DNA of 64,000 bases from Flavobacterium sp. (GTDB taxonomy: Bacteria > Bacteroidota > Bacteroidia > Flavobacteriales > Flavobacteriaceae), in assembly GCF_025352425.1 (NCBI RefSeq), contig NZ_JANXTI010000022.1, positions 21,959 to 85,958 of the forward strand. The letters are read 5' to 3'. A program made the position numbers and the translations under genes. The notes beneath the pieces were generated by a model, which was not told the origin of the DNA, did not search any database, and worked only from the letters and a program-made list of their open reading frames with translations. This document shows positions 25,490-32,406 of the stretch, piece by piece (positions within the stretch are counted from its first letter, which is position 1; every line of letters begins with the position of its first letter).

Positions 25490-25939
25490 ATGAGTTCCAT
25501 TTACAACAAAACCGACAACGAAATTATTATTTCAAGAATCAATAAGCTTTCTCCCGACAGCCCAGCACAATGGGGTAAAATGACTGTAGACCAGATGCTT
25601 TCTCATTGCCAGGCACCCATAGATTTTGCTATGGGAAATACTCCGATGAAAGCCAATTTTCTAATGCGTCTTATTGGGAAAATGATAAAAAATAAGGTTT
25701 TAGGCGGCACCGAATTCAAGAAAAACAGCCCAACAGCTCCAAGCTTTATCAGAACCGAAGTATATGACTTTGAGCAAACCAAAAATGAACTTATCCAAAA
25801 AATTTCTATTTTTTCGGATAAGGGAAAAGATGCTATCAAAACTACTAATCATCCGTTCTTTGGCGAACTGACTTATGACGAATGGAGCAAAATGCATACT
25901 ATGCATCTTAATCATCATTTGAAGCAGTTTGGAGTGTAG
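25490..25939 (+). CDS. DUF1569 / DinB-like protein
   Basis: 149-aa soluble protein of the DUF1569 family within the DinB/YfiT four-helix superfamily. Seen: PAQWGKMTVDQMLSHCQAPI, LTYDEWSKMHTMHLNHHLKQF, with His residues positioned like the metal triad of DinB-type thiol transferases. Enzymatic activity is unproven for the family. The stop codon TAG is immediately followed by the structured RNA element at 25938. Confidence 0.82.
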   Translation: MSSIYNKTDNEIIISRINKLSPDSPAQWGKMTVDQMLSHCQAPIDFAMGNTPMKANFLMRLIGKMIKNKVLGGTEFKKNSPTAPSFIRTEVYDFEQTKNELIQKISIFSDKGKDAIKTTNHPFFGELTYDEWSKMHTMHLNHHLKQFGV

Positions 25940-26016
25940 CCCGGATTGGAACGGCATCCTTTTGTCTCGTTCTTTAACGAGACAAAAGATATAGTGGAAA
26001 GCTGGAAACAGCTCCT
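25938..26016 (+). ncRNA. Structured RNA element before trmD (possible flavo-1-type motif)
   Basis: Two clean hairpins in 79 nt: a perfect 13-bp stem (25959-25971 with 25976-25988, loop CTTT) and a 5-bp stem AGCTG/CAGCT closed by a GAAA (GNRA) tetraloop (26000-26013). Flanks GGAT/ATCC can also pair. The left hairpin is not followed by a T run, so it is not an ordinary terminator. The flanking words CGGCATCC and GATATAG resemble a repeated structured motif I remember from Flavobacterium intergenic regions, perhaps the Rfam flavo-1 RNA; that name is from memory. Confidence 0.5.
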
Positions 26017-26027
26017 AAAAATTATTT

Positions 26028-26035
26028 TATATTTG
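26028..26035 (+). promoter_or_regulatory. -7 promoter element of trmD, implying a leaderless mRNA
   Basis: TATATTTG ends only 4 nt before the trmD ATG at 26040, so transcription would start at or next to the start codon. Confidence 0.55.
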
Positions 26036-26039
26036 TGCC

Positions 26040-26717
26040 ATGCGAATAGACATTATCACCATTTTACCGGAATTATTAAGGAGTCCTTTTGAAGCATCAA
26101 TAATGAAGCGTGCTATAGAAAAAGGGTTGGTTGAAGTCCATTTCCATAACTTGAGGGATTACACAACAAATAAACAAAAAAGCGTGGATGATTATCCTTT
26201 TGGCGGTGGCGCCGGAATGGTAATGATGGTCCAGCCGATTGATGCTTGTATCACATATCTGAAAAGCGAGCGAGAGTACGATGAAGTAATTTATATGTCA
26301 CCTGATGGAGAAACCCTGAATCAAAAAATGGCAAACACGGCATCAATGTATGAAAACATTATCATCCTTTGTGGTCATTATAAAGGCGTTGACCAACGCG
26401 TTCGTGATCATTTTATTACGAAAGAAATTTCTATTGGAGATTATGTTTTGAGTGGTGGCGAAATTGGCGCTATTGTTTTTTGTGATGCAATAATCCGCTT
26501 GATTCCCGGAGTTTTATCAGACGAAACCTCTGCACTCACAGATAGCTTTCAGGATAACTTATTGTCGGGTCCAATTTATACACGTCCTGCAGATTATAAA
26601 GGTTGGAAAGTTCCCGAAGTGTTAACCAGTGGTCATTTTGCCAAAATTGACAAATGGCGGGAAGATATGGCATTTGAGCATACTAAAAATCGTCGTCCTG
26701 ATTTGCTTGAGGAATAG
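26040..26717 (+). CDS. trmD: tRNA (guanine-N1-)-methyltransferase TrmD
   Basis: 225-aa SPOUT methyltransferase making m1G37 in tRNAs that read CNN and GGN-type codons, which prevents +1 frameshifting. Seen: the N terminus [34 protein letters not shown], the knot region [12 protein letters not shown], and [18 protein letters not shown] followed by PGVL. Length is normal. Start confirmed by the family N terminus. The usual bacterial partner rplS follows about 210 bp downstream but with its own full promoter. Confidence 0.97.
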   Translation: MRIDIITILPELLRSPFEASIMKRAIEKGLVEVHFHNLRDYTTNKQKSVDDYPFGGGAGMVMMVQPIDACITYLKSEREYDEVIYMSPDGETLNQKMANTASMYENIIILCGHYKGVDQRVRDHFITKEISIGDYVLSGGEIGAIVFCDAIIRLIPGVLSDETSALTDSFQDNLLSGPIYTRPADYKGWKVPEVLTSGHFAKIDKWREDMAFEHTKNRRPDLLEE

Positions 26718-26822
26718 AAAAAAGAGCAAAGAAGAAAGAAGAAAGATATTTTTTGTAAAAATCACACACTTAACTAACTGATTTCTTATCTCTTGCCTCT
26801 TGCTTCTTTTTTCCAAAATAGG

Positions 26823-26853
26823 TTTGCAACTTTAGATATTTTACTTATATTTG
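26823..26853 (+). promoter_or_regulatory. Complete promoter of rplS
   Basis: TTTG (26823-26826), 19-nt spacer, TATATTTG (26846-26853). This is the canonical Bacteroidota arrangement. Confidence 0.75.
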
Positions 26854-26856
26854 CCC

Positions 26857-26925
26857 CCACATTTGACCAACCTCTGGCGAAAACCGTGAATGTTGCTTAG
26901 ATTCTAAAACCATAATATAAACAAG
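26857..26925 (+). promoter_or_regulatory. rplS 5' leader, candidate L19 autoregulatory RNA
   Basis: About 65 nt of transcribed leader. It can form an ACATT (about 26859)/AATGT stem enclosing a GG-CGAAAA-CC-like apical hairpin. Ribosomal-protein leaders upstream of L19 have been described in Flavobacteria (from memory). The pairing here was done by eye only. Confidence 0.35.
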
Positions 26926-27276
26926 ATGGCAAATTTAGTAGATTTCGTTAATAACGAATTATCAACAAAAAAAGATTTCCCTGCATTCGGAGCTGGTGAT
27001 ACAATCACCGTTTACTACGAAATTAAAGAGGGTGAAAAAACTAGAACTCAGTTTTTCAAAGGAGTTGTAATCCAAAGAAAAGGTGCAGGAATGACTGAAA
27101 CTTTTACAATCCGTAAAATGTCTGGAGCAGTTGGTGTAGAGCGTATCTTTCCAGTGAACATGCCGGCTTTACAAAAAGTAGAAGTTAACCAAAGAGGTAA
27201 AGTTAGAAGAGCGCGTATCTACTACTTTAGAGAACTTACCGGTAAAAAAGCGAAAATCAAAGAAAGAAGAAGATAA
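26926..27276 (+). CDS. rplS: 50S ribosomal protein L19
   Basis: 116-aa ribosomal protein at the 30S-50S interface. It shows the L19 core: FGAGDTITVYYEIKEG, RTQFFKGVVIQRKGAG, TFTIRKMSGAVGVERIFPVN and VRRARIYYFRELTGKKAKIK. Length is standard. Own promoter and leader upstream, terminator at 27296. Confidence 0.98.
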   Translation: MANLVDFVNNELSTKKDFPAFGAGDTITVYYEIKEGEKTRTQFFKGVVIQRKGAGMTETFTIRKMSGAVGVERIFPVNMPALQKVEVNQRGKVRRARIYYFRELTGKKAKIKERRR

Positions 27277-27295
27277 TTCTAAACTTTCTATCCAT

Positions 27296-27328
27296 AAAAA
27301 AAGTCTCGATTTTATCGGGGCTTTTTTT
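27296..27328 (+). terminator. Terminator of rplS
   Basis: AAGTCTCGAT / ATCGGGGCTT (two G-U pairs), TTT loop, flanked by A and T runs. Confidence 0.85.
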
Positions 27329-27446
27329 ATTCGGTCAATTTAAATCTGTTATTTTATCAAATCAGTATTTTTTTTAATTTAAAATGACAATTTCATAATT
27401 CAATCGATTTCACCTTTGTTAGCAACCGAATTTCTAGCATATTAAT

Positions 27447-27497
27447 TATATTTGCTATCGCATTTGATATTAAGAGGAGAATGTCCAGTGGACATTC
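27447..27497 (+). promoter_or_regulatory. icd promoter and leader palindrome
   Basis: TATATTTG (27447-27454) is followed, 24 nt on, by a perfect palindrome GAATGTCCA-G-TGGACATTC (27479-27497) inside the 5' UTR of icd (ATG at 27537). It could be a repressor operator or a leader hairpin. Confidence 0.5.
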
Positions 27498-27536
27498 GGT
27501 ATTTGATTCAATCATAACAAAAAACCTAATCACAAT

Positions 27537-28760
27537 ATGGCAAAAATTAAAGTAGCCAATCCAGTAGTAGAATTGGATGGCGATGAAATGACACGAATTA
27601 TTTGGAGCTTTATTAAAGAACAGCTCATCCTCCCTTATTTAGATTTAGATATAAAATACTACGATTTGGGCATTGAAAGTAGAGAAGCTACGAAAGACCA
27701 AATCACAATCGACTCGGCCGAAGCCATTAAAAAATATAACGTAGGTATCAAATGCGCCACGATTACGCCAGACGAAGAAAGGGTAAAGGAATTCAACCTT
27801 TCTGAAATGTGGAAATCACCCAATGGAACCATCCGTAACATCGTTGGCGGAACCGTTTTCCGTGAGCCGATTATCATGAAAAATGTTCCTCGTTATGTTC
27901 AGGGCTGGACAAAACCAATTGTTATTGGCCGTCATGCTTTTGGTGACCAATATAAAGCTACCGATAAAGTTATCAAAGGAAAAGGAACATTAACTATGTC
28001 TTTTACCAACGAAGCCGGAGAAACTACCAGTTGGAATGTTTACGACTTTAAAGGTGATGGTGTGGCTTTGTCAATGTATAACACAGACGAAAGCATTTAT
28101 GGATTTGCTCATTCTTCTTTTCAAATGGCGTTGACAAAAAAATGGCCATTATACCTTTCTACAAAAAACACTATCCTAAAAGCATACGACGGAAGATTTA
28201 AAGATATTTTCGAAGAAGTATTTCAACAACATTACAAAGCACAGTTTGACGCAATCGGAATCACATACGAACACCGTTTAATTGACGACATGGTTGCTTC
28301 GGCAATGAAATGGAGCGGCGGATTTGTTTGGGCATGCAAAAACTATGATGGCGATGTTCAGTCAGATACTGTAGCACAAGGATTTGGTTCTTTAGGATTG
28401 ATGACCTCAGTTTTGGTTACTCCGGATGGTAAAACTGTCGAAGCCGAAGCCGCACACGGAACGGTAACACGTCATTACAGAATGCACCAACAAGGAAAAG
28501 CAACTTCTACCAATCCAATTGCATCAATTTTTGCCTGGACACGTGGTTTGGAGCACAGAGGAAAATTAGACGGAAATCAGGCTTTGATTGACTTCTGTTT
28601 GAAACTGGAGCAAGTTTGTGTGGAAACTGTAGAAAGCGGAAAAATGACTAAAGATTTAGCTATGCTGGTAAAACCGGAAGGTTTAACTGAAGCAGATTAT
28701 TTGACTACAGAAGGTTTCCTTGCCGCAATTAAAGAAAACTTAGATATCAAATTGGGATAA
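27537..28760 (+). CDS. icd: NADP-dependent isocitrate dehydrogenase (eukaryotic-like type)
   Basis: 407-aa TCA-cycle enzyme, isocitrate + NADP+ to 2-oxoglutarate + CO2 + NADPH. It belongs to the homodimeric subfamily shared with eukaryotic IDH1/IDH2 rather than the E. coli type: [55 protein letters not shown], the metal-ligand region [20 protein letters not shown], and NADP-site [12 protein letters not shown]. Complete. A palindrome lies in its leader and a strong hairpin follows the gene. Confidence 0.96.
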   Translation: MAKIKVANPVVELDGDEMTRIIWSFIKEQLILPYLDLDIKYYDLGIESREATKDQITIDSAEAIKKYNVGIKCATITPDEERVKEFNLSEMWKSPNGTIRNIVGGTVFREPIIMKNVPRYVQGWTKPIVIGRHAFGDQYKATDKVIKGKGTLTMSFTNEAGETTSWNVYDFKGDGVALSMYNTDESIYGFAHSSFQMALTKKWPLYLSTKNTILKAYDGRFKDIFEEVFQQHYKAQFDAIGITYEHRLIDDMVASAMKWSGGFVWACKNYDGDVQSDTVAQGFGSLGLMTSVLVTPDGKTVEAEAAHGTVTRHYRMHQQGKATSTNPIASIFAWTRGLEHRGKLDGNQALIDFCLKLEQVCVETVESGKMTKDLAMLVKPEGLTEADYLTTEGFLAAIKENLDIKLG

Positions 28761-28800
28761 ATCAACTGAAATAAGTTGAAAGACGACTACCAAAAAAAGC

Positions 28801-28838
28801 TGGACGGTTAGAAATCTTTACAGATTTTTAACCGTCCA
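28801..28838. terminator. Strong hairpin between icd and the convergent secreted protein gene
   Basis: 17-bp stem: TGGACGGTTA/TAACCGTCCA plus GAAATCT/AGATTTT, loop TTAC. There is only a weak T tract after it, but its position between converging genes fits a terminator. Confidence 0.65.
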
Positions 28839-28862
28839 ACTTTTGCAGTACAAATAGGCTTC

Positions 28863-29276
28863 CTATTTCTCTTTGATTTTCAACTTGCCTGTTTTGGTTT
28901 TTTTTACCTTATACGTTTTTTGTGGTTCCCCTTTGTAGTCTTTAGCATATTTGACTCTAAGGTTGTCATAATCAGCAAACGGTTCATTCTCGTCAGTAAG
29001 TACAACTTTATAGCCACTATAAAGATCATAATCTTTATAAGTTGCTGGTAATGTAGTGGTTCTCATCCATTTACCATCCTGTTGATAGACATACTCACCT
29101 TTTCTGACGTCGTAATAGGTTTCGGTAGCCGGAAGGTAATAATAGGTTGCATTATCTTGGCCAGCTACTCCCCAATCCGGAGGTGTTATCTTTCCTGTTG
29201 TAGGGTTAACCTGCGCCTGCGCCTGGTTGAAAGCAATGAATGTTACTGCAGTCAACAAAAATTTTACTAGTCTCAT
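28863..29276 (-). CDS. Secreted hypothetical protein
   Basis: 137-aa protein with a clear signal peptide (MRLVKFLLTAVTFIAFNQAQA). The mature part has aromatic-rich beta segments (NATYYYLPATETYYDVRKGE, YVYQQDGKWMRTTTLP) and a Lys-rich C terminus (KKTKTGKLKIKEK). The YYYLP...YYDV pattern resembles small conserved periplasmic proteins of Bacteroidota with no known function. I do not recognise a named family. Expected in the periplasm or outer membrane. Confidence 0.72.
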   Translation of the reverse strand: MRLVKFLLTAVTFIAFNQAQAQVNPTTGKITPPDWGVAGQDNATYYYLPATETYYDVRKGEYVYQQDGKWMRTTTLPATYKDYDLYSGYKVVLTDENEPFADYDNLRVKYAKDYKGEPQKTYKVKKTKTGKLKIKEK

Positions 29277-29452
29277 AGTGTTGTGTTTAAATTAATTTTG
29301 TGTTTATTCGTGGTACCAATTTAGAGGTATATTTAACTACACTGTTACACGATTTATATTTCCGGATTATACAATTCGCATGTTTTAAAAACGGGTTCAA
29401 AAACAAACCCCTTCAGCATTGAAAGGGTTATTTTGAAAGTGAATTCGATTTC

Positions 29453-29989
29453 TTATCTGTATATGTCTTGTCCTCTGTTCGTTTTCCAGTTCTCAGCAAG
29501 ATAATTCGCGTCTTCATCATTTTTAGGATGAACACCCATGACAACATGCCCGTTTTTTACTCCGGATTCATACACTTTAGCTCGGTCTTCAGGGATTCCT
29601 GAGCCAACAAGCGCTCCGATAAGCCCTCCGGTTATACCACCAGCACCAGCTCCTGCCAACCCTGCAGCAATTGGACCTGCTATAACTAAACCTAAGCCGG
29701 GGATAACTAAACTTGTTCCAATGGCTGCAATCACCCCGGCAATGGCGCCAACGGTTCCGCCAATCGCCGAACCTGTACCTGCAGATTCTGCCGCTTTAGT
29801 GCCTAAATCAGAATGATCATCCTCATCAGAGTAATGCTTTTTTCTAGTTTCATCCGACATTACCAAATTGACATCGTCTTTTGTGTACCCACGCTCGTGA
29901 AACGCATCATATGCTCTCTCCGTACTTTCTCGGTCGGCAAACATCCCTGTTAACATAGGACGTTTCCCAGAATTTTGATTATTTTCCAT
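29453..29989 (-). CDS. General-stress-type protein with glycine-zipper segment
   Basis: 178 aa. N-terminal GS17M/YflT-like domain (about 10-50: MLTGMFADRESTERAYDAF, ERGYTKDDVNLVM), acidic linker, then a long Gly/Ala zipper (about 68-135, e.g. AGAGAGGITGGLIGALVG) likely to insert in or pack against membrane, and a C-terminal part repeating the N-terminal style (ESGVKNGHVVMGVHP). Similar proteins are induced by osmotic or general stress in other Bacteroidota. No signal peptide. Function is inferred from the family only. Confidence 0.78.
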   Translation of the reverse strand: MENNQNSGKRPMLTGMFADRESTERAYDAFHERGYTKDDVNLVMSDETRKKHYSDEDDHSDLGTKAAESAGTGSAIGGTVGAIAGVIAAIGTSLVIPGLGLVIAGPIAAGLAGAGAGGITGGLIGALVGSGIPEDRAKVYESGVKNGHVVMGVHPKNDEDANYLAENWKTNRGQDIYR

Positions 29990-30181
29990 GATTTATAAGA
30001 TTTTGATGTGAAATTAATTTTTCACGAACGTAAAGTTGACAATTTGAAAAGTCAATATTGTACGTAATTAAGCAGGAAGGTTACATAATTTACAGGTAAG
30101 AGTTTTAGCTGTACCTGAAACAAAATGCTCCCTGTAAAAGATACACAAGTACAATTTCGAGAATATTGATGTTAAATCTTA

Positions 30182-30210
30182 TTGCCACCAAAGGATATTC
30201 CATATATTTG
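30182..30210 (+). promoter_or_regulatory. Promoter of the GAF-domain gene, implying a leaderless mRNA
   Basis: TTG (30182-30184), 18-nt spacer, TATATTTG (30203-30210). The -7 box ends 3 nt before the ATG at 30214. Confidence 0.55.
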
Positions 30211-30213
30211 GGT

Positions 30214-30741
30214 ATGAAAAAAGAAATTATAGAAATTAAAAGACTAGAAAATTTACATAAATATGAGATTCTTGATACTCCACCAGACGGCTATTTTGAT
30301 GATATCACATCATTGGCAACCAAAATATTTAAAGTCCCAATTGCACTAATTACTCTTGTTGATACTGATAGGATTTGGTTTAAGTCTTCTTTTGGACTTG
30401 ATGCAGAAGAAATACCAAGAAGTCCTGGTTTGTGCAGTTCTGCAATTATGTCTGAAGACATTTACATTATCGAAGACGCAAGAAAAGATCCGCGTGCACT
30501 TTCTAATCCATTAGTTGCCGGTGTAATGGGACTACAATTTTACGCTGCTGCTCCATTAAAATCTTCTGAAGGCTATAATTTGGGCACGTTATGTTTAATT
30601 GATAAGGAACCCAGACATTTAGATCCTCGCGAATCATCAATGCTTATGCAGCTCTCAAGAATTGTAATGAGCCAATTTGAGTTAAAACTTCAAGCAAGGC
30701 TGACGGTAAAAGAGGTACTAAAGAATACTTCTAATAATTAA
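30214..30741 (+). CDS. GAF domain-containing protein
   Basis: 175-aa cytoplasmic protein that is essentially one GAF domain (about residues 25-160). Typical text: NLHKYEILDTPPDGYFDDIT, VDTDRIWFKSSFGLDAEEIP, LCSSAIMSEDIYIIEDARKD, FYAAAPLKSSEGYNLGTLCL. No output domain is attached, so it is a stand-alone sensor or adaptor. The frame is open upstream to 30166, but the TATATTTG promoter lies inside that extension, so I start at 30214. Ligand unknown. Confidence 0.85.
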   Translation: MKKEIIEIKRLENLHKYEILDTPPDGYFDDITSLATKIFKVPIALITLVDTDRIWFKSSFGLDAEEIPRSPGLCSSAIMSEDIYIIEDARKDPRALSNPLVAGVMGLQFYAAAPLKSSEGYNLGTLCLIDKEPRHLDPRESSMLMQLSRIVMSQFELKLQARLTVKEVLKNTSNN

Positions 30742-30771
30742 GAACTGATGCTAATAATAAATTAATTATCA

Positions 30772-30921
30772 TTGACTATTTTTCGAATCGGAAGTTGGCA
30801 AGTCTGCGTAGGAATTATTAAGGGAATTGCAACTTATTTTAACGAAACTCACGCAATTCGAATTATTCCTATGACAAATCCTGATAAGGAAAGAGTTCAG
30901 ATAAGGATTGAATTTGATTAA
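30772..30921 (+). CDS. Possible short protein or gene remnant (TTG start)
   Basis: An open frame of 49 codons with no ATG reads like real protein: IFRIGSWQVCVGIIKGIATY then FNETHAIRIIPMTNPDKERV and QIRIEFD. A TTG at 30772 could initiate. It may be a short lineage-specific protein or the tail of a decayed gene. A weak hairpin with T run follows (30982-31012). Nothing else recognisable lies between 31013 and 31255. Confidence 0.25.
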   Translation: MTIFRIGSWQVCVGIIKGIATYFNETHAIRIIPMTNPDKERVQIRIEFD

Positions 30922-31255
30922 TGACGGATAATAACTTTTCGAATGGCGAAGTTTAATGACTATGTTTTTCCGTAGTAAATGAGAAACCCTTTCAGTAACG
31001 AGAGGTTTTTTTATGCTTATTTTCACTCAAAGTAAAAATTATTGGTTTCTCGATTTCGAAAAGTACTTAAAAAAGTCATCTGAGTAAAAAAGCGCGGTTT
31101 TTTTAGTGTTGCGCCTTCCAGTATCGTTTCGCACCTTGCTTTTTTTTACTGAATTTGGACTATTTTTTTCTATATTAGCCCACTAAAATTAATTAATCCG
31201 GAGCGATGTTCTGTTTTATAATGGATTCAAACTAGTTAGCAGAAATGACTATTAA

Positions 31256-32365
31256 ATGGCAACAACAAATAGATTAAGAGAAATAGATTTTTTAAGAGGA
31301 ATAGCTATAATTCTGGTCTTACTAAGGCACAAATATCTTTTTCAGTTTACAACTACTATGGGATGGATAGGAGTGGATTTGTTTTTTACATTAAGTGGCT
31401 TTTTAGTTTCCGGACTCTTATTCAAGGAATTTTTAAAATTTGGAGATATACAACCAAAAAGATTTTTGATACGGCGAGGGTTTAAAATATATCCTATTTA
31501 TTACCTGTTTTATATTCTATATCTGATTCCAATCTTATTGTATAGTAAATTCAAAATTGTCCCTTTTTTGTCAGATATGGTATTTATGCAGAATTATGTT
31601 TGTGGCTGGGGGTATGCCTATGGTGCGAGCTGGTCGTTAGCTATTGAAGAACATTTTTACTTTGGGTTAGCAATCTTTCTATGGCTTGGGATTAAATACA
31701 ATTTTATCATATTGAAAGCAGACACCAAAGCCGGTAAGAAAGCCATTTCTTTTCAAAAACTGATAATTTCCATTTTGATTCTTTGTTTATTACTACGCCT
31801 AATTAGTAATACAATATTTCCTGCACAACTTACAAGAAATTTCACAATGACACACTTAAGGATCGATTCGTTGATTGCGGGTGTTTACGTTTCCTACCTT
31901 TTCTACTTTAAAAGACAACAACTAACCGAAATTTTTGCCAGATATAAATACGTATTTATTTCAATTGCTTTTTTAGGGTTAGTATGGACACCATTTATAG
32001 AACCTCTTCCTTCCTTTTTTGTAAAAACAATAGGTTTTACTTTCCTTTACATTTCATTCGGAATAACATTGATTTATTTTATACTTAATACTGGCATAAA
32101 CAAACGTTTGGACAGTTTATTTAGCGCACCTATTGTGAATGTTGTCAGCAAGATTGGTTATTGTTCTTACTCAATTTACATAATACATTCTTTAATTAAT
32201 GACTACACTAAGAAAATGTATGTTGCTTACAACCTTCCCTACAACAACTATTTTGATTTCTTTGCAACATCAGCAATATCCATATCTTTAGGAATGTTAA
32301 TGACCTACATAATAGAGGACTATTTCTTAAGAATTAGAAATAACTATGTTCCCACCAGAATCTAA
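31256..32365 (+). CDS. Membrane acyltransferase 3 family protein (OafA/YrhL type)
   Basis: 369-aa integral-membrane O-acyltransferase with about ten transmembrane segments. Family marks: REIDFLRGIAIILVLLRHKY with the catalytic-type Arg/His, WIGVDLFFTLSGFLVSGLL, KRFLIRRGFKIYPIYY and SWSLAIEEHFYF. These enzymes acetylate or acylate surface polysaccharides, lipids or antibiotics. No polysaccharide genes surround it, so the acceptor is unknown. Ordinary length, complete. Confidence 0.9.
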   Translation: MATTNRLREIDFLRGIAIILVLLRHKYLFQFTTTMGWIGVDLFFTLSGFLVSGLLFKEFLKFGDIQPKRFLIRRGFKIYPIYYLFYILYLIPILLYSKFKIVPFLSDMVFMQNYVCGWGYAYGASWSLAIEEHFYFGLAIFLWLGIKYNFIILKADTKAGKKAISFQKLIISILILCLLLRLISNTIFPAQLTRNFTMTHLRIDSLIAGVYVSYLFYFKRQQLTEIFARYKYVFISIAFLGLVWTPFIEPLPSFFVKTIGFTFLYISFGITLIYFILNTGINKRLDSLFSAPIVNVVSKIGYCSYSIYIIHSLINDYTKKMYVAYNLPYNNYFDFFATSAISISLGMLMTYIIEDYFLRIRNNYVPTRI

Positions 32366-32406
32366 AGAAATAAAGACAATAACAAAATAAAACTGTCAGG
32401 TGGAAA

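Noticed and set aside
26718-26820. Purine-rich then pyrimidine-rich stretch after trmD, considered as a long inverted repeat
   Set aside because: The arms only pair patchily and the low complexity explains the match; no clear terminator or element.
29538-29816. Plus-strand frame opposite the glycine-zipper gene
   Set aside because: Antisense image of a GC-richer Gly/Ala repeat; Pro/Ala-rich with no domain.
30769-31026. Minus-strand frame of 85 codons in the GAF-acyltransferase gap
   Set aside because: No promoter, no family resemblance, and its composition is that of an antisense frame of the plus-strand segment.
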